Positions 25,164-34,448 of a stretch of 64,000 bases of DNA are shown here, one piece after another. Source of the DNA: Actinoalloteichus hymeniacidonis. GTDB taxonomy: Bacteria > Actinomycetota > Actinomycetes > Mycobacteriales > Pseudonocardiaceae. The position numbers and the translations under genes were made by a program. The stretch covers positions 5,580,001 through 5,644,000 of the forward strand of contig NZ_JACHIS010000001.1 of the NCBI RefSeq assembly GCF_014203365.1, in the 5' to 3' direction. The stretch's first letter is position 1; each line of letters begins with the position of its first letter. The notes beneath the pieces were generated by a model that had not been told where the DNA came from, did not search any database, and saw only the letters and a list, made by a program, of their open reading frames with translations.

Positions 25164-26957
25164 TCACTTCTGGATGGGCGCCCATTCCGGTCCGGTCTCG
25201 CCCAGCTCGGCATCCAGCTTGGCGAACAGCGGGCTCGGCTTGGCCAGCGGCCTACCGATCTCGATCGGCACCGACTTCCACTCCGCCTTCTCCTGGGCGT
25301 AGTCCCCGGTGATGATCGGGTAGCTGCGGGACGGGTCGTCAAGGTCCTCGACCTCGCGCAGCTCCGGCTGCGCCGCCCACACGCCGGTGCCGCCGAGCAG
25401 CTCGTGCACCTTCTGCGCCGAGTGCGGCAGGAACGGCGTCAGCAGGGTGTTGGCGTCCGACACGACCTGCAGAGCGGTGTGCAGGATCGTGTCCCGCCGC
25501 TCCGGGTCGTCCTTGCGCTTCCACGGCTCCTCGTCGGAGATGTACTTGTTCGCCGCGCCGACCACCCGCATCGCCTCGGCGGCACCCGCACGGAATCGCG
25601 AACGCTTCAGGTGCTCGCCCACGACGTCGAAGGCGGCCTTGGCCGTGGCCTTCAGCTCCTCGTCGGCCGCTTGCGGCGCGCGAGCCTCCGGGACGGCACC
25701 GACGTTCTTCGCCGCCATGGACACCGCGCGGTTGACCAGGTTGCCCCACTCGTTGGCCAGCTCGAAGTTCGTGCGGCGCACGAACTCCTCCCAGGTGAAG
25801 TCGACGTCCTGGGTCTCGGGGCCTGCGGCGGAGATGAAGTAGCGCAGCGCGTCCGGGCCGAACTCCTTCACGAAGTCACGCAGGTAGATGACGGTGCCGC
25901 GCGAGGTGGAGAACTTCGAGCCGCTCATCGTGAGGAACTCGCTGGAGGCGATCTCGGTCGGCAGGTTCAGCTTGCCGTAGGCACCGGCCTCGCCGCCCTT
26001 GTCCCCCGCCCCGTTCTGGCCGAGCAGCAACGCGGGCCAGATCTGGGCGTGGAAGGTGATGTTGTCCTTGCCCATGAAGTGGACGATCTGCGCGGCCGGG
26101 TCCTGCCACCACTGCTTCCAGGCGTCCGCGTCGCCCGAGCGGCGGGCCCATTCCACGCTGGCGGAGAAGTAGCCGATCACCGCGTCGAACCACACGTAGA
26201 ACCGCTTGAGCGGCTGATCGCGCCAGGTGTCCAGCGGGATCGGCACACCCCAGTCGAGATCTCGGGTGATCGGCCGGGGACGCATGTCGTCCACCAGGTT
26301 GCGGGTGAAGTTCAGGACGTTGGGCCGCCAGTCGGTCTTGGTGCCCAACCAGTCGGCCAGGGAGTGGCTGAACGCGGGAAGGTCGAGGAAGAGGTGCTCG
26401 GTCTCGACGAACTTCGGCGTCTCGCCGTTGATCCGCGACACGGGCTTGATCAGGTCGGCGGCGTCGAGCTGGTTGCCGCAGTTGTCACACTGGTCGCCCC
26501 TGGCACCGTCGTACGAGCAGATCGGGCAGGTGCCCTCGACGTAGCGGTCCGGCAGCGTGCGGCCCGTCGACGGGCTCACCGCGCCGGTCGTGGTCCTCGG
26601 CAGGATGTACCCGTTGCGGTACAACGCGAGGAAGAACTCCTGGACGACCTGGTAGTGGTTGCCCGAGGTCGTGCGGGTGTACATGTCGTAGGTGACGCCG
26701 AGATCGCGGAGATCCTCGCCGATGACCCGGTGGTACTTGTCCGCGGTCTGCTGCGGGGTGAGTCCCTCCTTGTCCGCCTGGACCAGGATCGGTGTTCCGT
26801 GCTCATCGCTGCCCGAGACCATGAGCACCCGGTTCCCCGCCATTCGCTGGTAGCGCGAGAAGACGTCTGAGGGGACACCGATACCGGAGACGTGACCGAT
26901 GTGGCGGGGGCCGTTGGCATACGGCCACGCCACCGCGGTCAACACGGAAGAACTCAT
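25164..26957 (-). CDS. metG: Methionyl-tRNA synthetase
   Basis: A class I aminoacyl-tRNA synthetase of 597 residues that loads methionine onto initiator and elongator tRNA. The HIGH-type signature is [13 protein letters not shown] (about residues 12-24). The zinc knuckle is [18 protein letters not shown] (about 140-157). The KMSKS loop reads [11 protein letters not shown] (about 345), the variant form with a Phe. An alpha-helical anticodon-binding domain ends the protein, and no C-terminal tRNA-binding extension is present. It is divergent from the PadR gene with about 90 bases between. Confidence 0.95.
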   Translation of the reverse strand: MSSSVLTAVAWPYANGPRHIGHVSGIGVPSDVFSRYQRMAGNRVLMVSGSDEHGTPILVQADKEGLTPQQTADKYHRVIGEDLRDLGVTYDMYTRTTSGNHYQVVQEFFLALYRNGYILPRTTTGAVSPSTGRTLPDRYVEGTCPICSYDGARGDQCDNCGNQLDAADLIKPVSRINGETPKFVETEHLFLDLPAFSHSLADWLGTKTDWRPNVLNFTRNLVDDMRPRPITRDLDWGVPIPLDTWRDQPLKRFYVWFDAVIGYFSASVEWARRSGDADAWKQWWQDPAAQIVHFMGKDNITFHAQIWPALLLGQNGAGDKGGEAGAYGKLNLPTEIASSEFLTMSGSKFSTSRGTVIYLRDFVKEFGPDALRYFISAAGPETQDVDFTWEEFVRRTNFELANEWGNLVNRAVSMAAKNVGAVPEARAPQAADEELKATAKAAFDVVGEHLKRSRFRAGAAEAMRVVGAANKYISDEEPWKRKDDPERRDTILHTALQVVSDANTLLTPFLPHSAQKVHELLGGTGVWAAQPELREVEDLDDPSRSYPIITGDYAQEKAEWKSVPIEIGRPLAKPSPLFAKLDAELGETGPEWAPIQK

Positions 26958-27045
26958 GCGTCAAAGACTACGAACCGCGCAGGCACCGACGCCATCGGGT
27001 TCCGTGAGAACGACGTCCGGGATCGTCGACCGGCATGATGAGGCC

Positions 27046-27594
27046 GTGTCTGCCACCCGGTTGTTGATGCTCGGATTGGTGCGGTCGTTCGGCAGGACCA
27101 ATGGCTACCAGGTTCGACGGGAGCTGCTGAGCTGGAACGCCGACCGCTGGGGCAATGTCAATCCCGGCTCGATCTATCACGCGCTCAAACAATTGCGCGG
27201 CAACGGCTTGCTGCGCACCGTCGACGAGCCCGCGCGGCAATCGGGACGCCGGTCGGAGGGGATCTATGAGATCACCGAGGACGGCGAGACGGAATTCCTG
27301 CGCCTGCTGCGGGCCGCGCTCATCGAGGTGGACGACCCGCACTCCGGCGAGCTGGAGGCGGCGATCTCCTTCCTGCCGAACCTGCCCGCCGAGGAATCGG
27401 CGGCGCTACTGCGGCAGCGCCTGACGAAGCTGCAGCAGCGGCGCCGGACGCTGGCCGCCGACGTCGAGCAGCTGCCCGGCTGGGGCAAACCGGCGCAGGT
27501 CGGCGAGCTGTATCGGCTGTGGCACGGACAGACCGACGCGGAGATCCGCTGGTTGCGCGAGCTGATCGGCCGGATCGAGACCTCCGCCTCCTGA
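27046..27594 (+). CDS. PadR-family transcriptional regulator
   Basis: A 182-residue regulator. Start at the GTG at 27046 gives SATRLLMLGLVRSFGRTNGY, matching the usual PadR opening; the frame is open to 26899. The winged helix spans about residues 5-80, with VNPGSIYHALKQLRGNGLL as the recognition region and EGIYEITEDGETEF as the wing. The C-terminal Vir_C2-like part is made of charged helices for dimerisation. The two palindromes that follow (27652 and 27699) stand in front of an ABC exporter, so this is probably its drug-responsive repressor. Confidence 0.86.
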   Translation: MSATRLLMLGLVRSFGRTNGYQVRRELLSWNADRWGNVNPGSIYHALKQLRGNGLLRTVDEPARQSGRRSEGIYEITEDGETEFLRLLRAALIEVDDPHSGELEAAISFLPNLPAEESAALLRQRLTKLQQRRRTLAADVEQLPGWGKPAQVGELYRLWHGQTDAEIRWLRELIGRIETSAS

Positions 27595-27651
27595 TCGGTT
27601 CCCGCCGTCTCGCTCGCCGGGATCGGATGGCGGTCCGGCTCTGCGTGTTAA

Positions 27652-27710
27652 TCAAATTTGACTAAACCGTGCCACGGGTGGACTCTGTGCTCAGGTTGGT
27701 CAAATTTGAC
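27652..27710 (+). promoter_or_regulatory. Twin palindromic operators of the ABC exporter
   Basis: TCAAATTTGACTA occurs at 27652-27664 and again at 27700-27712; the second is part of the perfect palindrome GTCAAATTTGAC (27699-27710). Centres are 48 bases apart. The second site lies immediately before the AGGAG of the ATPase gene. The AT-rich words stand out in GC-rich DNA and are likely PadR binding sites. Confidence 0.65.
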
Positions 27711-27721
27711 TAGGAGCACTG

Positions 27722-28668
27722 ATGATCAGAGCCCGAGGGCTCACCCACAGGTTCCGTCAGGGAAAAGACGAGTTCACCGCGGTCGACGGCATCGATCTGG
27801 ACGTCGCTCCCGGCGAGTTCGTCGGCTTCCTCGGCCCGAACGGCGCGGGCAAGACCACCACGATGCGCATCCTCACCACGCTGCTGAAACCGACAGCGGG
27901 CGAGGCGACGATCGCGGGCTGCGACCTGCGCGCCGACTCCGCAGGCGTCCGCCGCCGAATCGGCTACAGCACACAGACCGGCGGCGCGGGCCCGGACTGC
28001 CTGGTCGGCGAGGAACTGGCCCACCACGGCAGGCTGCACGCGATTCCCAAGGCCGCCGCCCAACAGCGAGCGAACGAATTACTGGACAGACTCGACCTGC
28101 ACGGCCTGGGCGGCCGCCGCGTCGACACGCTTTCCGGCGGACAACGCCGCAGGTTGGACATCGCGATGGGGTGATCCACGAACCGGAGCTGATCTTCCTC
28201 GACGAGCCGACCGCCGCCCTCGACCCACAGAGTCGACGCAACCTGTGGGACCACATCGCGGCCCTGCACGCCGAGACGGGCAAGACCGTCTGCCTCACCA
28301 CGCACTACCTCGAAGAAGCGGATGCGCTGTGCGAACGCGTGCTGGTGATCGACGGCGGGCGCATCGTGGCCGAGGGCAACCCCGCACACCTGAAGAGCCA
28401 GGTTGCGGGCGACGCCATTCTGCTGGGCACCGACCGACCCGAGGCGGCGGCCGAGGTGCTCGGCACCATCCCCGCCGTGGCCGAACTGGCCACCGAGGCC
28501 CACGGGCTACGACTGCGCATCCCCGAGGGCAGATCGGTCCTGCCGGAGCTGCTTCGCGCACTCGACCACGCCTCGATCGTCCCGACCTCGGTGGAGATCC
28601 GGCAGCCCAGCCTCGACGACGTCTTCTTCCAGCTCACCGGCCGATCCCTGCGCGACGTGGGCAACTGA
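27722..28668 (+). pseudogene. Drug-exporter ABC ATPase (DrrA-like), interrupted by a frameshift
   Basis: Frame 1 (27722-28174) carries the start, Walker A GPNGAGKTT (about 38-46) and the signature LSGGQRRRLDIAMG, then hits TGA at once. Frame 2 resumes at once, from 28171 to 28668, with VIHEPELIFLDEPTAALDP (Walker B), the H-loop TTHYLEE and a full C-terminal domain ending RSLRDVGN. One G is missing from what should be a run of five at 28168-28171. All motifs are kept on both sides, so the lesion is recent, or a base-calling error. The GTG at 28171 overlaps the stop (GTGA), so reinitiation making two half proteins is possible. Its permease partner follows. Confidence 0.8.
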
Positions 28669-28719
28669 TCGCACCGCATCGCTTCGCCCATCGCGCTACC
28701 AAGATGACAAGGAACCGAC

Positions 28720-29466
28720 ATGGCCCTCGCACACGACACCTGGCTGATCTTCATCCGAGCCCTGCGGCAAGCCGCCCGAAACCCCACCTGGGTGGTGGTC
28801 GGGTTGTCCCAACCGCTGGTCTACCTCGTTCTGTTCCGCCCGATGCTGGAACCGATGGCGGCCACCCCCGGCTTCCCTCCCGGCGATTCCTGGCAGGTCA
28901 TGCTGGCCCTGCTCGCGCTGGCAGGCACCGGGTACGCGGGTTTCTCCCTGATCGCCGATCTGCGCAGCGGGGTCCAAGAACGACTTCGCGGCGCGCCGAT
29001 CAGCCCGACCGCCCTGTTGTTCGGCCAAGTAGGCAAAGACCTGGTCGTCATCCTCGGCCAGGCCGCCCTACTGCTCTCGCTCGCGCTGGCCATGGGCCTG
29101 CGGGCCGCACCGCTGGGCGTGGTCGTCGGGGTGGCACTGACCATTCCCCTGGCCGTCACCATCGCGGTCACCTCGTACGTGCTGGCGCTGGGGCTGCGCA
29201 ACGAGGACGCACTGTCGGGCGTGCTGTCCTCGATCATGATCCCGTTGATGCTGCTGTCCGGAATCCTGTTGCCGATCAGCCTCGCGCCGGACTGGTTGCA
29301 CGCGATCTCCCGGGCCAATCCCCTCGCCTACATCGTCGAAGCGCAGCGGGCCGCGTTCCTCGGCGACCTCGGTCCCGAGGTCCTGATCGGTGGCCTGGTC
29401 GCGGTGGGCCTGCTCCTGCTCGCCGGCTGGTGGGGCACCCGAGCATTCCGCCGCGAGGCCGGGTGA
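28720..29466 (+). CDS. ABC-2 type permease (DrrB-like)
   Basis: A 248-residue membrane protein with six predicted segments and the ABC-2 layout. The N-terminus reads FIRALRQAARNPTWVVVGLS, the GFSLIADLRSGVQERLRGAP coupling region lies near residue 75, and the late motif RANPLAYIVEAQRAAFLGDL is near 205. It pairs with the upstream ATPase to export a drug or lipid across the inner membrane. The gap to the ATPase is about 50 bases with AAGGAA before the start. Confidence 0.88.
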   Translation: MALAHDTWLIFIRALRQAARNPTWVVVGLSQPLVYLVLFRPMLEPMAATPGFPPGDSWQVMLALLALAGTGYAGFSLIADLRSGVQERLRGAPISPTALLFGQVGKDLVVILGQAALLLSLALAMGLRAAPLGVVVGVALTIPLAVTIAVTSYVLALGLRNEDALSGVLSSIMIPLMLLSGILLPISLAPDWLHAISRANPLAYIVEAQRAAFLGDLGPEVLIGGLVAVGLLLLAGWWGTRAFRREAG

Positions 29467-29967
29467 GAACGAGTCCAGGATCGAGGCGGTAGCGAGGACG
29501 CTGGTCGGCACGATGACGGACCGACCCACCACGGCAAGGGGCGCGCGCCCTGGTCTGGGGACGTGCGCTGACTCTCATTCGGTGCTGAGCGCTATCGGAT
29601 TCCGGTTCCAACCCGATAATCAATGGCCAAGTCCGGGTGTGTTCGTGCCGTTCACCGCTGGAGCCGTCCCGTCGGGCATAGACCGGTTGACCGAGGCCCT
29701 GTGGTCGGCAGCGGCGGTGGCGGGCCTGGCGACCAGGGAAGCACCTGCGGTGTCCGTCCATCCGCCCCAAGCTCCCCTCGCCGCAACGGCTGGAGCGATC
29801 AAAGGACTGGCGTCTTCGGCGGTGAACGAAAACCGGTCGAGCGAGGTCGCGCTGCGCGGCGCGTAGTCAACAGCCGAGCGCAGCGGCCCCAGTGCTCGAC
29901 CTCACCTCGACGGCGTGCCGGGCAGGGGGTTGCACAGATCCACATCGCGTCGGGTTGGATCGGACGA
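29467..29967 (+). other. Intergenic region before pabB
   Basis: About 500 bases with no gene I can support. The pabB frame stays open through the second half (from 29623), but that part is Arg/Gly/Ser-rich with no family match and no ribosome site at its first ATG. No clear operator or terminator is seen. Confidence 0.45.
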
Positions 29968-31272
29968 ATGCGCACGTATGTCCGGCGATTAGCCAAGCCC
30001 GACGTGGCACCCGAGCAGCTGCTCCGCAGGTTGGCCCAGCGAGCCAGGACGCTGCGTATCGCCGAACCCGCCGCGCTGATCGGCAGCTGGTTCGGCTCGA
30101 CCGCCGTCCTGGTGCCGTCGGTGGCCCTGGATCGGCAGCGAACCGACAGCACACCGGCGTCGGACATCGCGCCGGCAGGCCCCGATCCGGCGGGCACGAT
30201 CGGCGGCGGATTACTCGGCAGCCTCGACCATCCCGACCGCCCCGGTCACGACTGCCGAGGCTCCTGGGGCTGGACGAACCAGGTCCTCCGCCGGGACGCC
30301 GCCGGTGACTGGTGGTTCGAGGCCCTGATCGGCGAGCCGCCGCACGGGATGGACCCGGACGCCGCAGTCGCCGCCGCCACCGAGTTCGCCGAACTGCTGA
30401 CGGCAGCCGATCCCCCGATCGCAGCGCGCCGGGTCGGCGACCTGCGCACTCCCGATGCCGCTCGACATCGCAAGGCCGTGGCGGCCTGCGTGGAGGCGAT
30501 CGCGGCGGGCGAGATCTTCCAAGCCAACATCTGCAGCCGCTTCGAGGTCGACTTCGACGGCGATCCCATCGACCTGTTCACCTCGGGCACCACGGCGATG
30601 CGCCCCACCCGAGCGGCCTTCCTCTCCCATGGCGACAACGGGTCCGTCGTCTCGTTCTCGCCGGAGTTGTTCCTGGCCCGACACGGTGACCGGGTGCGGT
30701 CCTCCCCCATCAAGGGCACGCTGCCCCGCCGAGGCCCGAGCGACGATGTCAACGCCGCGCGGCTCCGCGAGTCGGTGAAGGACGTCGCCGAGAACGTCAT
30801 GATCGTCGACCTGGTCCGCAACGATCTCGGCCGCGTCGCCCGACCCGGCAGCGTGACCGTCCCCGAACTACTCGACGTCCAACCGCATCCCGGGGTCTGG
30901 CACCTGGTCTCCACCGTCGAAGCGTCGCTGCGGCCCGGAGTGAGCCACGCCGAACTGCTGGCCGCGACGTTCCCGCCCGGTTCGGTGACCGGGACACCCA
31001 AGGTGCGCGCCTTGGAGATCATCGACGAACTGGAGGCCGAGTCTCGACGGCTGCACTGCGGCGCGGTCGGGATGATCTCCCCGGTGGCGGGCCTGGAGTT
31101 GAACGTCGCCATCCGCACCTTCGAGCATCGGCACGGCCGACATGGCGGCGTGCTCGCCCTCGGGGTCGGGGGCGGCATCACCTCGGATTCGGATCCGGCC
31201 GCCGAATGGGCGGAATGCCTGACCAAGGCCGCGCCGCTGCTAGCCCTTCTCGGACATCGCCCGCCGAGCTAG
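29968..31272 (+). CDS. pabB: Aminodeoxychorismate synthase component I (PabB-like)
   Basis: A chorismate-binding enzyme of 434 residues from the ATG at 29968. It converts chorismate and ammonia to 4-amino-4-deoxychorismate on the way to folate. Family marks are AAGEIFQANICSRFEVDF (about 178), SPIKGTLPRRG (about 247-257), the VAENVMIVDLVRNDLGR block (about 274), and PPGSVTGTPKVRALEII (about 338). A glutamine amidotransferase domain is not fused. The start replaces an upstream extension of 115 residues that lacks any likeness to PabB. An anthranilate-synthase or isochorismate-synthase role cannot be fully excluded, but the context matches mycobacterial pabB (Rv1005c). Confidence 0.86.
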   Translation: MRTYVRRLAKPDVAPEQLLRRLAQRARTLRIAEPAALIGSWFGSTAVLVPSVALDRQRTDSTPASDIAPAGPDPAGTIGGGLLGSLDHPDRPGHDCRGSWGWTNQVLRRDAAGDWWFEALIGEPPHGMDPDAAVAAATEFAELLTAADPPIAARRVGDLRTPDAARHRKAVAACVEAIAAGEIFQANICSRFEVDFDGDPIDLFTSGTTAMRPTRAAFLSHGDNGSVVSFSPELFLARHGDRVRSSPIKGTLPRRGPSDDVNAARLRESVKDVAENVMIVDLVRNDLGRVARPGSVTVPELLDVQPHPGVWHLVSTVEASLRPGVSHAELLAATFPPGSVTGTPKVRALEIIDELEAESRRLHCGAVGMISPVAGLELNVAIRTFEHRHGRHGGVLALGVGGGITSDSDPAAEWAECLTKAAPLLALLGHRPPS

Positions 31273-31279
31273 GGCGCGG

Positions 31280-32134
31280 CTATCGTTTGGTCGAGCGAAC
31301 CCGCAGCACCGTGTCGTACAGCTCCTTGCGCCCGACACCGCCCGCCGCCGCGACGGCCGTGACCGCCTCCTTGAGTCGCTCACCCTCGGCGACGCGGCTC
31401 TCCACCTCGGCCACCAGCGCCTCCGGATCGGCCGCGACCGCCTCGGCGCCCGCCAACACCACGGTGATCTCACCGCGCACGCCCTCGGCCGCCCAAGTGC
31501 TCAGCTCGCCGAGCGTGCCCCGGCGGACCTCCTCGTAGGTCTTGGTCAGCTCCCGGCAGACCGCCGCGCGCCGATCTGCGCCGAGCACCTCGACGGCGGC
31601 CGCGAGGGTGGCCGCCAACCGGTGCGGCGCCTCGAAGAACACCACCGTGCGCCGTTCGTTCGCCAACTCGGCGAACCAGCGAAGCCGCTCACCGGACTTG
31701 CGGGGCGGGAACCCGTCGAAGGTGAAGCGGTCCGAGGGCAGGCCGGAGACCGCCAAGGCCGTGGTCACCGCCGAGGGCCCCGGTAGACAGCTCACCGGCA
31801 GGTCGGCGGCCACGCATTCGGCGACCAGCCGGAAACCCGGGTCGGACACGCTGGGCATCCCGGCGTCGGTGACGAGCAAGACCGTCTGACCCTCCCGGAT
31901 GGCCGCCAACAGCGCGGGCGCCCGGGCCGCCTCCACCGCGTCGTAGCAGCTCACCACCCGTCCTTCGACGGTGACCTCCAACGAGGCGGCGAGCTGTCGT
32001 AGGCGTCGGGTGTCCTCGGCCGCGATCACCTCGGACTCGGCCAGAGCAGCACGCAGCCGAGGCGAAGCGTCGCCCAGGTTGCCCAGCGGCGTCGCGGCGA
32101 GCAGCAGCCTGCCCGATCCAGATGTCTCACCCAT
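31280..32134 (-). CDS. rsmI: 16S rRNA (cytidine(1402)-2'-O)-methyltransferase
   Basis: A 284-residue SAM-dependent enzyme of the tetrapyrrole-methylase fold that modifies C1402 in the ribosomal P-site. Start ATG at 32134 gives [28 protein letters not shown] is the family opening, then [31 protein letters not shown] and the [15 protein letters not shown] signature. It is convergent with pabB and divergent from pmt with only 24 bases between starts, the same layout as in mycobacteria. Confidence 0.94.
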   Translation of the reverse strand: MGETSGSGRLLLAATPLGNLGDASPRLRAALAESEVIAAEDTRRLRQLAASLEVTVEGRVVSCYDAVEAARAPALLAAIREGQTVLLVTDAGMPSVSDPGFRLVAECVAADLPVSCLPGPSAVTTALAVSGLPSDRFTFDGFPPRKSGERLRWFAELANERRTVVFFEAPHRLAATLAAAVEVLGADRRAAVCRELTKTYEEVRRGTLGELSTWAAEGVRGEITVVLAGAEAVAADPEALVAEVESRVAEGERLKEAVTAVAAAGGVGRKELYDTVLRVRSTKR

Positions 32135-32158
32135 TCGGACAAGCCTACGATCAGCGCC

Positions 32159-33784
32159 GTGAGCGCCTTGATGCCGGACACCGACATCGACCGCCCGACC
32201 TCGACGGATGGGGACAGAAATCCCCCCATCGAGCACCCGGGCGGCGAGCACTCCGAACAGGAGCGATCCGGTGAGAGACGTTCGGCCGACCCGCTCGAAC
32301 GGCTACGCGGTCGGCTTCCCACCGACCGGGTACGCGGCTGGGTCGTCGCGCTGAGCCTCGCCGTGATCGGCGGGGTCATCCGCTTCTGGAATCTCGGGCA
32401 TCCGACCGATCAGGGCACCCCGGTCTTCGACGAGAAGCACTACGTCCCGCATGCCTGGCAGATCCTGCGCAACGGCGGCTACGAGGACAACGCCGGTTAC
32501 CGGCTGATCGTGCATCCGCCGTTGGGCAAGCAGTTCATCGCCATCGGCGAGTGGCTCTTCGGCTACAACGGCTGGGGCTGGCGATTCTCGGCCGCCGTCG
32601 CGGGCACCATCGCTGTGCTGCTCATCGTGCGGATTGCCAGGCGGCTGACCGGTTCCACGATGCTCGGGGCCGTCGCGGGCATCCTGTTGATCTGCGACGG
32701 CGTCAGCCATGTGCAGTCCAGGATGGGGATGCTCGACATCTTCCAGGCGGTGCTGGTCCTCGCGGCTTTCGGCGCGTTGCTGGTGGACCGGGATCAGATG
32801 CGGGACCGACTGCGGACCGTCGTCCTCGAAGGCCGCATCGCCGACAGCCGCTTCGGTCCGCGACTGGGATTCCGTTGGTGGCGGGTCGGGGCGGCCGTGC
32901 TGCTCGGGCTGTCCTGCGGGGTCAAGTGGTCCGGCGCCTACTACCTGGTCGCCTTCGCCGTGATCTCCGTGCTCTGGGATTACTCGGCGCGGCGCGCGGC
33001 GGGGATCCCCGGCCCGTTCAAGGCCACCGCGCTGCGTGACCTGCCCTCCGCGCTGTGGACCTTCGTCGTGCTGCCCATCGGCGCGTACCTGGCCACCTGG
33101 TGGGCCTGGTTCACCAGCGAGACCGGGCTGGATCGACACGCCGTCGGCCAAGACATCGGCACCGAATCGGCGTTCTGGTTCGTGCCCGATGCGTTGCGGG
33201 CGCTGTGGTTCTACAGCGCAAGTGTTCTGGACTTCCACAACGAGCTGATCACCGACGCGTCCGATCCACACCCCTGGGAATCCAAGCCGTGGACATGGCC
33301 GATGGGCCTGCGGCCGATGCTCTACTACTACGAATCGGGCGAGGGTGCGCCGGGCTGCGGTCAGTCCGATTGCGTTGGCGCGGTGATGCTCATCGGCACC
33401 CCGGCCATCTACTGGCTGGCGCTACCGATCCTCGGTTGGGCGTTGTGGCGGGCCTTGGGCAGGCTCGACTGGCGATACACCGCGGTGCTCGTCGGCTATC
33501 TGGCCGGTTGGCTGCCCTGGTTCATGAACCTCGACCGGCAGATGTACTTCTTCTACGTGACGCCGATGGCGCCGTTCCTGGTGTTGGGTCTGACCCTGAT
33601 CCTCGGCGAGATCCTCGGCAAGGCTGGCGTGGGAGCGGAGCGACGCGGCACCGGGCTTCTGGTGGTGGCGCTTTATATCGGTCTGGTGGTGGCGAACTTC
33701 CTGTGGCTGTGGCCGATCCTCAATGGGGACTCGATCACGCCGTGGCGATGGAACGCCGAGCTCTGGCTACCGTCCTGGCGGTGA
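32159..33784 (+). CDS. pmt: Protein O-mannosyltransferase
   Basis: A 541-residue GT39 membrane enzyme that moves mannose from polyprenyl-phospho-mannose to Ser/Thr of exported proteins, acting at the outer face of the membrane. A long charged cytoplasmic N-terminus (about 60 residues) leads into the first segment. The catalytic loop follows with TPVFDEKHYVPHAWQILRNG (about residues 89-108), in which the DE pair is essential in the family. About ten further membrane segments follow, ending with WAD-type loops. The start is GTG at 32159; an ATG four codons on is also possible. Mycobacterial Rv1002c is the counterpart. Confidence 0.92.
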   Translation: MSALMPDTDIDRPTSTDGDRNPPIEHPGGEHSEQERSGERRSADPLERLRGRLPTDRVRGWVVALSLAVIGGVIRFWNLGHPTDQGTPVFDEKHYVPHAWQILRNGGYEDNAGYRLIVHPPLGKQFIAIGEWLFGYNGWGWRFSAAVAGTIAVLLIVRIARRLTGSTMLGAVAGILLICDGVSHVQSRMGMLDIFQAVLVLAAFGALLVDRDQMRDRLRTVVLEGRIADSRFGPRLGFRWWRVGAAVLLGLSCGVKWSGAYYLVAFAVISVLWDYSARRAAGIPGPFKATALRDLPSALWTFVVLPIGAYLATWWAWFTSETGLDRHAVGQDIGTESAFWFVPDALRALWFYSASVLDFHNELITDASDPHPWESKPWTWPMGLRPMLYYYESGEGAPGCGQSDCVGAVMLIGTPAIYWLALPILGWALWRALGRLDWRYTAVLVGYLAGWLPWFMNLDRQMYFFYVTPMAPFLVLGLTLILGEILGKAGVGAERRGTGLLVVALYIGLVVANFLWLWPILNGDSITPWRWNAELWLPSWR

Positions 33785-33791
33785 GCCCGCG

Positions 33792-34448
33792 TCAGTCCGC
33801 GTCGTCCACGTCGGTGAGCCAGCCCCGCCGATAGGCCGCGCCGACCGCAGCCGCGCGATCGGCGACGCCGAGCTTGGCGTAAAGCCGGGTGAGGTGCGTC
33901 TTGACGGTGGCCACCGAGATGCGCAGCGCACGGCTGATCTGCTGGTTCCCTCGCCCGTCGGCGATGAGAGCCAGGATCTCCCGCTCGCGTGGGCTCGGCG
34001 CCGATTCGCTGCCCTGGTTCTGGCGGAAGGCATTCACCAGCAGTGCGGCGACCGGCGGCGCGAGCACGGACTCCCCTCGGCCGGTGGTCCGGATGGCGGC
34101 GAAGAGCTCCTGACGTGTCGAGTCCTTCAGCAGGTAGCTGGTCGCGCCCTTGGCCATCGCGGCGGTGACGTCGGCAGCGGCACCGAAGGTGCTCAACACC
34201 ATGATCGGCAGCGTCGGGTCGTGTTCGTACAACAGCTCGATCAGCTCGATGCCGTCGCCGCCCGGCATCCGCAGATCGGTGATTACCAGGTCAGGCCGTT
34301 TTCTCCGCACCTGCGCGAGCGCCTCCTGACCGTTGGCTGCCTCGCCGACGAGTTCGAGGTCCGGTTGGGTGTCGATCAAACCGCCGAGCCCGTCACGGAC
34401 GATCGGGTGGTCATCGACGAGCAGCACCTTGGTGATCGGCTCGGTCAT
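33792..34448 (-). CDS. LuxR/NarL-type response regulator
   Basis: A 218-residue two-component regulator. The receiver domain shows VLLVDDHPIVRDGL (acidic pair near 12) and the phospho-acceptor Asp in DLVITDLRMPGGDG (about 57), with Thr/Ser and Lys (LLKD) further on. The C-terminal HTH is SPREREILALIADGRGNQQI then ISVATVKTHLTRLYAKLGV, typical of LuxR. The start lies inside the 3' end of the kinase gene (38-base overlap), so the two are co-translated. The signal is unknown. Confidence 0.92.
   Translation of the reverse strand: MTEPITKVLLVDDHPIVRDGLGGLIDTQPDLELVGEAANGQEALAQVRRKRPDLVITDLRMPGGDGIELIELLYEHDPTLPIMVLSTFGAAADVTAAMAKGATSYLLKDSTRQELFAAIRTTGRGESVLAPPVAALLVNAFRQNQGSESAPSPREREILALIADGRGNQQISRALRISVATVKTHLTRLYAKLGVADRAAAVGAAYRRGWLTDVDDAD

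Noticed and set aside
28166-28175. Programmed frameshifting as the explanation of the ABC ATPase split
   Set aside because: No slippery heptamer or downstream structure typical of programmed events is visible; a missing G in a homopolymer is simpler. Kept only as an open option.
29623-29967. N-terminal extension of PabB by 115 codons
   Set aside because: The extension is Arg/Gly-rich with no family likeness and a poor start; the ATG at 29968 agrees with the PabB domain start.
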